Positions 7,693 to 12,970 of a stretch of 12,970 nucleotides of DNA are shown here, piece by piece (positions within the stretch are counted from its first letter, which is position 1; the number at the start of each line of letters is the position of its first letter). The notes under the pieces were generated by a model. The model ran no database searches, was not told the DNA's origin, and saw only the letters and a program-made list of their open reading frames with translations. The position numbers and the translations under genes are program-made. The stretch is from DATIYW01 sp035517415 (GTDB taxonomy: Bacteria; Acidobacteriota; Thermoanaerobaculia; Thermoanaerobaculales; Thermoanaerobaculaceae), in contig DATIYW010000008.1 of NCBI GenBank assembly GCA_035517415.1, positions 1 to 12,970 on the forward strand, given 5' to 3'.

Positions 7693-8571
7693 TCAGCGCT
7701 TGCGCAGCCTGACCGACCCGGAGAAGCTGCTCACCGCCACCCGCGCCCCGCCGCCGCCGGTGGAGAACGACAGCTCGCGCCCGGGTCCGTACTCGCTGGT
7801 GCGCTTCGCCTCCGGCCCCAGCTCGTTGGCGATCGAGCCCGAGAACGTGCTCACCTCGTAGTCCGCCGCCGCGTCCGGCGGCAGCGCCAGCTCAACCGTC
7901 CCGCTCATCGACTTGGCGCGCAGGCTCGCGTCCTTGGCCAGGTCGCCGTCGAAGCGGATGTCCCCGGAGGTCGTCTCCAGCTCGGCCTCGGTGAACCGGG
8001 TCCCCTTGACCACGACCTTGCCGCTCACGCTGGACGCGTCGACGCGTCCGGTCAGCCCGGTGAGGGTGAGCTCGCCGCTGACGCTGCGGGCGCGCACCGG
8101 CGCGGCGACCGCGCTGACCGAGACCTCGCCGCTGACGGTCTTCGCCTCGACCTCGCGCGGGTTGCCGGCGGCGGCGATCCCGCCGCTCACCGATTCCAGG
8201 CGCAGCGGCCCGGTCACCTTGTCGGCGTCGATCGTCGCGCTCACCGTGTTCACCTCGACGCGGCTGCCCGCGGGCACGTGGACCTCGAGGTCCGACCCGT
8301 CGACGTTGTGCGAGTGCTGCGGCAGCACCACCTTGATCCGCGTCGTCGAGCCGCTCCCGGTGAACTCGAGCCGGTCCGTGCCCCGGCCGAGCGTCCCGGT
8401 CACCTCGACCTCGTCCCGGTCCCAGCCCAGCACCTTCACCGAGCCGGACACGTTGTGGACCTCGACCAGGCCGTCCCGGCTCGCGGGCCGCTTCTCGCTC
8501 ACCTGCTGCTGGGCGAGCGCGCTCGCCGCCGCCACCAGCCCCGCCGCCATCACCACTCCGAGCTTTCTCAT
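7693..8571 (-). CDS. Secreted DUF4097 family beta-solenoid protein
   Basis: This 292-residue protein has a signal peptide (residues 1-20, cleavage ALA|QQQ) and a body of short beta strands built on repeated VSG motifs, as in the DUF4097 adhesin-like family. The motif serines fall at 42, 111, 129, 147, 165, 183, 202, 223, 244 and 284. Five of these are exactly 18 residues apart, which fits a right-handed beta-solenoid with one turn per repeat. No catalytic motif is visible. The start is supported by AGGGAGGA 4 bases before the ATG. The gene follows the anti-sigma gene by 25 bases and is probably co-transcribed. DUF4097 genes are commonly found next to ECF sigma/anti-sigma pairs, so it is likely a target or partner of that regulator. 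The molecular role is unknown; an envelope or surface location is inferred. Confidence 0.88.
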   Translation of the reverse strand: MRKLGVVMAAGLVAAASALAQQQVSEKRPASRDGLVEVHNVSGSVKVLGWDRDEVEVTGTLGRGTDRLEFTGSGSTTRIKVVLPQHSHNVDGSDLEVHVPAGSRVEVNTVSATIDADKVTGPLRLESVSGGIAAAGNPREVEAKTVSGEVSVSAVAAPVRARSVSGELTLTGLTGRVDASSVSGKVVVKGTRFTEAELETTSGDIRFDGDLAKDASLRAKSMSGTVELALPPDAAADYEVSTFSGSIANELGPEAKRTSEYGPGRELSFSTGGGGARVAVSSFSGSVRLRKR

Positions 8572-8596
8572 CGCGTCCTCCCTTTCCCTTCCACCG

Positions 8597-9247
8597 CTAG
8601 CTCGCGGCCGGCAGCGTCGCGGTCCGCTGCAGCAGGTCGATCTCCTGCTGGTACGCCGTCAGGAGCAGCGCGGGCAGCGCCGGGTCCGCCGGCTCGCGCG
8701 CCAGCGCCGCTTCCATCTCCCGCACCGCGCCGTCGATGATCTGCAGGTTGCGCTCCACCACCGCGGCGGTGCGCGGCGAGAGCGAGCCGCGACGCGCCTC
8801 GACGGCGGCGAGCAACTGCCGCCGCGCCGCCGCGAACGTCGCCTGCGCGCGGGCGAGATCGAGCGAGGCCGCGACGGCGCTCCCGCCGACGGCCGCCGGC
8901 TGCGGCCGGCTCGCCGTCATCCGCACCGTGACGACCGCGGTGATCGCCGCGATCGCCGCCGCGACGGCGAGGATCGCGCCCCAGGCGCGCCACCGTCGCG
9001 GCGACCCGACGCCGGAGCGCGGCAGCCCACGGTTGATCCCGTCCACGATCCCGGGCCACAGGTCGCGCTCCGGGGCGATCCGGTCCGGCAGCTCCGCCGC
9101 TGCGTCGACCACGCCCCGCAGACCGTCGGCGAGCCGGCGGCAGGCGGCGCACTCGCCGAGGTGAGCCAGCACGCGCTCCTGGTCCGCCGCGGCCAGGCAC
9201 CCGTCGACGAAATCGTCCAGCAGCAGGTCGGCATCGTTGCAGGTCAT
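8597..9247 (-). CDS. Membrane anti-sigma factor with zinc-finger (zf-HC2) domain
   Basis: This 216-residue protein should bind and inhibit the sigma factor encoded just upstream. The N-terminal cytoplasmic part holds the ZAS zinc motif: His29, Cys33 and Cys36 in HLGECAAC, with Cys3 as a possible fourth ligand. One membrane segment lies at about residues 87-108 (after RRWRAW). The periplasmic C-terminal part is a long helical domain (about 126-210) with the pattern LSPRTAAVVERNLQIIDGA seen in many predicted anti-sigma factors of this type. Its ATG overlaps the sigma-factor stop as ATGA, indicating translational coupling; this is why I chose 9247 rather than the longer frame reaching 9913. The signal that releases the sigma factor is unknown. 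A redox role through the zinc cysteines is possible but not shown. Confidence 0.9.
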   Translation of the reverse strand: MTCNDADLLLDDFVDGCLAAADQERVLAHLGECAACRRLADGLRGVVDAAAELPDRIAPERDLWPGIVDGINRGLPRSGVGSPRRWRAWGAILAVAAAIAAITAVVTVRMTASRPQPAAVGGSAVAASLDLARAQATFAAARRQLLAAVEARRGSLSPRTAAVVERNLQIIDGAVREMEAALAREPADPALPALLLTAYQQEIDLLQRTATLPAAS

Positions 9248-9843
9248 CGCTCCAGCACCTCGCGCAGCAACCGTCGCGCCCGGTGCAGCTGCGCCTTGCT
9301 CGTCCCCACCGCCACGCCGGTGAGGCGCGCGATCTCCGCGTGCTCGTAGCCCTCGACGTCGTGGAGGACGAACACGCGCCGCGCGCCCTCCGGCAGCGCC
9401 GCGATCGCCCGCTCGAGGTCCATCGCCACCGCCGGATGGCCGCCCGGCGCGGCGCCGGCGATCGGCTCGAGGTCGGCGGGGAACGTGAGCCGGTCGTCGC
9501 CGCGGCGGCGCCGGCGGCGTTCGGAGAGCGCCACGTTGACCGCCAGGCGCACGAGCCAGGTCGAGAACGCGCTCTCGCCGCGGAACGTCGCGAGCCTCTC
9601 CCAGGCGCGCACGAACGCGTCCTGGGTGAGCTCCTCGGCGCGCGCCGCCTCCGCGGTCATGCGCAGGCAGATCGCGTAGACCATCGCCGCGCTCGCGCGG
9701 TAGAGCGCCTCGAACGCGGCGAGGTCGCCGCCCTGCGCGGCGCGCACCAGCGCTTTCTCCGCGACCGGCACCGTCGCCGGCCGGCTGGCCGCGGATCCGG
9801 TCGCGCCGCGCCGGTCGCGCCATTCGAGGAGAGCCGCTTTCAC
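9244..9843 (-). CDS. ECF-family RNA polymerase sigma factor
   Basis: This 199-residue protein has the two-domain ECF layout. Sigma region 2 lies at about residues 43-110 (AFEALYRASAAMVYAICLRM, EELTQDAFVRAWERL, FRGESAFSTWLVRLAVN). Region 4 lies at about 142-195 (LPEGARRVFVLHDVEGY, then the helix-turn-helix GVAVGTSKAQLHRARRLL). It directs RNA polymerase to a small set of promoters when freed from its anti-sigma factor. The start used is GTG at 9843, the furthest upstream because an in-frame TAA lies three codons before it. A GTG at 9771 would remove 24 poorly conserved residues and is a real alternative, since no good Shine-Dalgarno site precedes either. The stop overlaps the anti-sigma start. 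It heads a three-gene operon and is divergent from the signal peptidase gene. The exact ECF subgroup cannot be assigned by eye. Confidence 0.92.
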   Translation of the reverse strand: MKAALLEWRDRRGATGSAASRPATVPVAEKALVRAAQGGDLAAFEALYRASAAMVYAICLRMTAEAARAEELTQDAFVRAWERLATFRGESAFSTWLVRLAVNVALSERRRRRRGDDRLTFPADLEPIAGAAPGGHPAVAMDLERAIAALPEGARRVFVLHDVEGYEHAEIARLTGVAVGTSKAQLHRARRLLREVLER

Positions 9844-9849
9844 GCCCCA

Positions 9850-9878
9850 TTAGACGCCTTCCGGTCGCGCCGGGTTTG
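9850..9878 (-). promoter_or_regulatory. Possible ECF-type autoregulatory promoter
   Basis: On the minus strand CAAACC (9873-9878) and CGTCTAA (9850-9856) are separated by exactly 16 bases. An AAC-containing -35 and a CGTC-type -10 at this spacing are typical of ECF-dependent promoters. The predicted start point falls at or next to the GTG at 9843, which would make the sigma mRNA leaderless or favour the downstream GTG at 9771. It is a single by-eye match. Confidence 0.3.
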
Positions 9879-9975
9879 AACCGCCGGCGACCCGCGCCGC
9901 CGGACCGGAACAAGCAACTCGGGTACGATGGTTGGCGTATACGAACCGCCGGCCCGCCGGAGGTGGCCGAAACCG

Positions 9976-10677
9976 ATGTCGAGCCAGGTGTGGAAGGAAC
10001 GCCTCATGAAGTTCTGGCAGGAGTGGGTCAAGTCGCTCCTGATCGTGATCCTCGTCGTCGGCGGCTTCCGCTCCGCGGTCGCGGACTGGAACGACGTCCC
10101 CACCGGCTCGATGAAGCCCACCATCCTCGAGGGCGACCGCATCGTGATCAACAAGCTGGCGTACGACCTCAAGGTGCCGTTCACCTCGTGGCGCCTGATC
10201 CGCTGGGGGCGCCCGGCGCGGGGCGACATCGTCGTGCTGTTCTCGCCGGCCGACGGCAAGCGCCTGGTCAAGCGCGTGGTCGGCCTGCCCGGCGACACCC
10301 TGGTGCTGCGTAACAACCGCCTCCTGATCAACGGCGCGCCGGTCGACTACGAGCCGCTCGCCGCCTCGAGCGTGGGACCGTTTCAGCGCGGCGACCGGCC
10401 GCGGCGCATCCTCGCCAGCGAGCGCCTCGGCGCAACCGAGCATCCGGTGATGATCACGCCCGACCTGCCGGCGATGCGTTCGTTCGGGCCGATCCGGGTG
10501 CCCGACGGCGACTACTTCGTGATGGGCGACAACCGCGACGAGAGCGGCGACTCGCGCTACTTCGGCTTCGTCCCGGAGGACCGCATCGCCGGGCGGGCGA
10601 CCGCGGTGGCGGCGTCGGTCGACCCCTCGGACCACTACCTGCCGCGCTGGAAGCGGTTCTTCCGCTCCCTCCACTGA
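9976..10677 (+). CDS. lepB: Signal peptidase I
   Basis: This membrane serine peptidase (family S26) removes signal peptides from exported proteins. From the ATG at 9976 it has 233 residues. One membrane segment at about residues 19-33 (SLLIVILVVGGF) is followed by the catalytic Ser45 in PTGSMKPT, box C RIVINKLAYD, the catalytic Lys99 in KRVVGLPGDT and box E VMGDNRDESGDSRYFGFV. Length and motif order are normal for the family, with one membrane span rather than two. The start is uncertain. ATG 9976 has GGAGG 12 bases upstream, ATG 10006 has AAGGA at the better spacing of 7 and keeps the whole membrane span, and ATG 9928 has no ribosome site. All active-site residues are present in every version. 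The gene is divergent from the sigma factor and convergent with the chaperone gene. It probably serves general secretion; a dedicated role for neighbouring exported proteins is only a guess. Confidence 0.93.
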   Translation: MSSQVWKERLMKFWQEWVKSLLIVILVVGGFRSAVADWNDVPTGSMKPTILEGDRIVINKLAYDLKVPFTSWRLIRWGRPARGDIVVLFSPADGKRLVKRVVGLPGDTLVLRNNRLLINGAPVDYEPLAASSVGPFQRGDRPRRILASERLGATEHPVMITPDLPAMRSFGPIRVPDGDYFVMGDNRDESGDSRYFGFVPEDRIAGRATAVAASVDPSDHYLPRWKRFFRSLH

Positions 10678-10717
10678 TCACGCCCATCACGCAGCGACGA
10701 CGCGGCGCCCGGCCCGC

Positions 10718-11665
10718 TCAGGGCTGGCGCAGCCGCTCGGCCAGGTAGCGCGGCAGCGCCACGCCGCGAAGTTCCGCCGCCGCCTTGGCGTCCTCGAAGC
10801 GGACCGGCACCGCCCGCGCGGCCGACTCGAACCACGGGTCGAACGGGAGCTTCGCGACCACCGCGGCCTCGAGGCGGGCGCGGTCGCCGTCGCGGCGGAG
10901 GAGGCGCACCACCATGAAACCGCCCCGCTCCTCGACAACCTCGGGATGCACCTTCCCGACGGCGAGGCCGGCCAGGAGCGCCGTGAGCGCGTCGCGGTCC
11001 GGGACCCCTCCAGGCAGCGCCGCGGGGAAGCTCGGCCGCGTCCCGGCCGGCGCGTCGAGCGGCCGCACCTGCCCGCCGGCGATGTCGAACGTGCGCAGCT
11101 CGGCGCCGTAGCGCGTGGCGAGCGCCGCAAGCGGCGCTCCCGGCGCGAGGGCGGCCGCGAGCAGCTCGCGGGCGCGCGCGAGTGGGGCGGCCTGGATCTC
11201 GCGGCTGGCGTCGAACGCGGCGTAGAGGCGCTGGTTGACGAGGACCGGCTCGAGCACGAGCCGGCGGTATGCGCCCTCGTCGCCGCCGAACACCGCGCGG
11301 ATGCGCGCCAACGTCGCCGGATCGCGGCTGGTCGCGCTCACCCTCGCCGCCTCCGTCGCGAGGTCCGCCGCCGTCACGGCGACGCCGTGGGCGCGCCCGA
11401 CCTCGCGCATCATCGCCTCCTCGAGCAGCTGCACCAGCGCCTGGGGCGCCGTCGCGTCGGTCCCCGAGCGGACCGCCAGCATCGCCCGGCGGAAGCGCAC
11501 GTCCTCGCGGGTGATCGCCGACTCTCCGACCCGGGCGATCACCACCGGAGCTCGCGTGCAATCGCTCCCGGCGAGCGCGGCGATCGTGAACAGGAGCCCA
11601 AGCCGCCGAGACGCGCACGCCCGGCTCGGACCGGCCCGCGCGGACGGGATCGGCCGCTCCGGCAC
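10718..11665 (-). CDS. SurA-like periplasmic chaperone / parvulin-type peptidyl-prolyl isomerase, divergent
   Basis: The product has 315 residues. A basic N-terminus and a hydrophobic segment at about 21-33 (RRLGLLFTIAALAG) form a signal peptide or anchor. A Cys at 36 lies near but does not fit a lipobox. Residues about 41-150 resemble the SurA N-terminal chaperone domain: VVIARVGESAITREDVRFRR, LVQLLEEAMMREVGRAHGVAVT, VLVNQRLY. The region from about 160 to 280 looks like a worn parvulin domain (GLAVGKVHPEVVEERGGFMVVRL resembles the parvulin end strand), but the usual active-site pattern is not clear, so isomerase activity is doubtful. I place the start at the GTG at 11665, two bases after the stop of the Kelch gene. 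No other in-frame start precedes the signal segment, and the longer frame to 12409 is antisense-style shadow of the Kelch gene. The tight junction implies co-translation with the Kelch gene and a role in folding or exporting its product. Confidence 0.75.
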   Translation of the reverse strand: MPERPIPSARAGPSRACASRRLGLLFTIAALAGSDCTRAPVVIARVGESAITREDVRFRRAMLAVRSGTDATAPQALVQLLEEAMMREVGRAHGVAVTAADLATEAARVSATSRDPATLARIRAVFGGDEGAYRRLVLEPVLVNQRLYAAFDASREIQAAPLARARELLAAALAPGAPLAALATRYGAELRTFDIAGGQVRPLDAPAGTRPSFPAALPGGVPDRDALTALLAGLAVGKVHPEVVEERGGFMVVRLLRRDGDRARLEAAVVAKLPFDPWFESAARAVPVRFEDAKAAAELRGVALPRYLAERLRQP

Positions 11666-11667
11666 GC

Positions 11668-12969
11668 CTAGTTCTTCGTGTAGACGTACAGCGGCGGCGT
11701 GTACGCCTCGTTCCTCGTCTCGTAAGCGCTGGCGGAGGAGCTGCCGCCGACGGCGAAGATCATACCGTTCGGAGCCGCGATCGCGAGGCCGTACCTGCCG
11801 GTCGCGAGCGCCGCGCGCCCGCTCCACGAGTTCGCCGCCGGGTCGAACGACTCGGTGGTCGTCTCCCAGGTGTTCGCGGCCGACGTGCCGCCGACCGCGT
11901 ACACGAGGCCGAGGAGCGGCGCCGCCGCGAGCAGGTTGCGCCCGGTCGGCATCGGCGCGCGCGTCGTGTCCCAGCTGTTCCCGACCGGGTTGTACGCCTC
12001 GTTGACGGTCTCGAACTGATTCGCCACCGACCAGCCGCCGACCGCGTAGATCAGCCCGTTCACCGCCGCCGAGGCGAGGCCGAAACGGCCGGTGGGCATC
12101 GCCGTCCTCGTCATCCAGCTGTTGGGCCCGGGGGTGTACGCCTCGTTGCGGGCCTCGTTGGTGACCGTCGACGAGGTTCCGCCGAGCGCGTACACGACCC
12201 CGCTCACCGCCGTCGCGCTGAGGTAGCGCCGCCCGGTGGTCATCGCCGTCCGGGTCGTGTCCCAGGTGTTCGCGACCGTGTCGTACGCCTCGTTCTTGGT
12301 CTCGAAGTTGCTCGCCGCGGACACGCCGCCGAGCGCGTAGATGATCGTCCCGACCGGCGCGGCGGCGAGCCCCCAGCGCCCGGTCGGCATCGAGGCCTTG
12401 GTGCTCCACGAGTTCGTCGCCGGGTCGTACGCCTCGACCGTGGTCTCGTAGTTGGCCTTGCCCGACCAGCCGCCGATCGCGTAGACGACACCGTTGACCG
12501 GCACCGCCGCCAGGACGTACCGGCCGGTCAGCATCGGCGCGCGGGCGCGCCAGCCGTCGGTGGTCACGATCCCGGCGTAGGTGAACCCGGCGCCCGTCAG
12601 GCTGGCGTCGCTCGGCGAGCTGTCGAGCACCATCGCACCGCTCGGGACACCGGCGCCGGAGCCGGTCGGCCCGGTCGCGCCGGCGGGCCCGGTCGGCCCG
12701 GTCGCTCCACCGACTCCCGGCACGCCCTGCGGTCCGGTGGGACCGGTCGTTCCGGCGATGCCGGTCGGGCCGGTCGGACCCGCCGCGCCGGTCGCGCCGG
12801 CAGGTCCGGTCGGACCGAGTGCGCCGGTCGCACCACCAGGTCCGGTCGGCCCCCCGACGCCGGTCGGACCCGCCGCACCGGTCGCACCCGCCGGACCCGT
12901 CGGTCCGAGTGCGCCGGTTGCGCCGCTCGGTCCCACGGCGCCGGTCGCGCCGGTGGATCCGGCGGGTCC
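11668..12969 (-). CDS. Collagen-like Gly-X-Y / six-repeat Kelch propeller protein, 5'-partial
   Basis: The frame is open to the window edge, so the N-terminus (probably a signal peptide and more Gly-X-Y) is missing; an apparent start at 12936 is inside the repeat. Of 433 visible residues, the first 105 are 35 unbroken Gly-X-Y triplets rich in GPT, GAT and GPA, expected to form a collagen-type triple helix. A linker of about 34 residues follows. Six Kelch repeats of 48-49 residues then form a full beta-propeller; each has a start W, a TGR motif, an (I/V)YA(I/L/V)GG strand and an E(A/S)(Y/F) near its end. The protein ends shortly after the sixth repeat (VYTKN). Such proteins are usually extracellular or surface stalks with a binding head, but the ligand is unknown. 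The T-rich, hydroxyproline-free composition is typical of bacterial collagens. The SurA-like gene follows directly. Confidence 0.85.
   Translation of the reverse strand, partial: GPAGSTGATGAVGPSGATGALGPTGPAGATGAAGPTGVGGPTGPGGATGALGPTGPAGATGAAGPTGPTGIAGTTGPTGPQGVPGVGGATGPTGPAGATGPTGSGAGVPSGAMVLDSSPSDASLTGAGFTYAGIVTTDGWRARAPMLTGRYVLAAVPVNGVVYAIGGWSGKANYETTVEAYDPATNSWSTKASMPTGRWGLAAAPVGTIIYALGGVSAASNFETKNEAYDTVANTWDTTRTAMTTGRRYLSATAVSGVVYALGGTSSTVTNEARNEAYTPGPNSWMTRTAMPTGRFGLASAAVNGLIYAVGGWSVANQFETVNEAYNPVGNSWDTTRAPMPTGRNLLAAAPLLGLVYAVGGTSAANTWETTTESFDPAANSWSGRAALATGRYGLAIAAPNGMIFAVGGSSSASAYETRNEAYTPPLYVYTKN
11689..12552 (-). repeat. Six tandem Kelch repeats
   Basis: Six coding repeats of 144-147 bases start at the Trp codons ending at 12552, 12408, 12264, 12117, 11973 and 11826. 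Each has the GR...YA.GG...EA(Y/F) Kelch pattern. Six blades are enough for a closed propeller. Confidence 0.8.
12655..12969 (-). repeat. Collagen-like Gly-X-Y coding tract
   Basis: This tract encodes 35 consecutive Gly-X-Y triplets without interruption and continues past the window edge. Within it a 63-base unit at 12862-12924 recurs at 12772-12834, encoding the same 21 residues 90 bases apart with only scattered third-position changes. Confidence 0.85.
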
Positions 12970-12970
12970 G

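Noticed and set aside
5682..7712. 676-codon open frame on the plus strand opposite the peptidase fusion gene
   Set aside because: The translation is Arg/Ala-rich with no domain. The minus strand encodes clear HExxH, propeller and signal-peptide features, so this is a GC-driven shadow.
7913..9349. 478-codon plus-strand frame opposite DUF4097, anti-sigma and sigma genes
   Set aside because: It runs through three convincing minus-strand genes and changes composition at their borders, as a shadow would.
9248..9913. Extension of the anti-sigma frame upstream to 9913
   Set aside because: The added residues are the sigma-factor gene read in another frame. The ATGA overlap and the normal N-terminus of the zinc-finger domain fix the start at 9247.
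9876..9929. TTGAAC and TACGAT as a sigma-70 promoter for the signal peptidase gene
   Set aside because: The two boxes are 42 bases apart, far beyond the usual 16-18, and TACGAT matches the -10 consensus at only four of six bases.
11668..12409. Extension of the chaperone frame upstream to 12409
   Set aside because: The extra 248 residues lie inside the Kelch gene in another frame and are Arg/Asp/His-rich shadow. The recognisable signal segment begins just after the GTG at 11665.
12655..12970. Short regular repeats at the right end as a possible CRISPR array
   Set aside because: The period is nine bases, the frame is open throughout and it encodes Gly-X-Y, so it is a coding repeat without unique spacers.

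Overview
This is a GC-rich bacterial window carrying nine protein-coding genes, two of them cut by the window edges. The gene content suggests a soil-type Acidobacteriota or a close relative. It includes an Oar-like TonB-dependent receptor with a carboxypeptidase-regulatory N-domain, a DUF1579 protein, a DUF1028 protein with a TPR-like tail, a peptidase/TolB-propeller/outer-membrane fusion, and an ECF sigma/anti-sigma/DUF4097 operon. The lineage is inferred from family composition only; there is no rRNA or other marker to prove it. I saw no tRNA, rRNA, CRISPR array, insertion sequence or phage gene.

Layout from left to right. (1) Positions 1-2869, plus strand: an outer-membrane TonB-dependent receptor that lacks only its first residues. 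It ends at a strong 12-bp UUCG hairpin shared with the convergent gene. (2) Positions 2941-7595, minus strand: three genes for exported proteins (DUF1579, DUF1028 Ntn-like, and a 958-residue HExxH metallopeptidase/propeller/barrel protein). (3) Positions 7693-9843, minus strand: a tight operon of an ECF sigma factor, its zinc-finger membrane anti-sigma factor (ATGA overlap) and a secreted DUF4097 beta-solenoid protein, closed by an 11-bp hairpin. (4) Positions 9976-10677, plus strand: type I signal peptidase, divergent from the sigma factor. (5) Positions 10718-12970, minus strand: a collagen-like/Kelch protein (5' end outside the window), followed after two bases by a SurA-like periplasmic chaperone.

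The common theme is the cell envelope. Nearly every product is exported, membrane-bound or a regulator of envelope genes. The sigma/anti-sigma pair probably senses an envelope signal and controls its own operon. The signal peptidase would process the exported products. The SurA-like protein may assist folding of the collagen-Kelch protein encoded just before it, which is an inference from gene coupling. The most unusual items are the Gly-X-Y collagen tract joined to a complete six-blade Kelch propeller, the three-part peptidase/propeller/barrel fusion, the 18-residue periodic solenoid, and a DUF1028 protein whose signal peptide could be cut to expose an N-terminal threonine.
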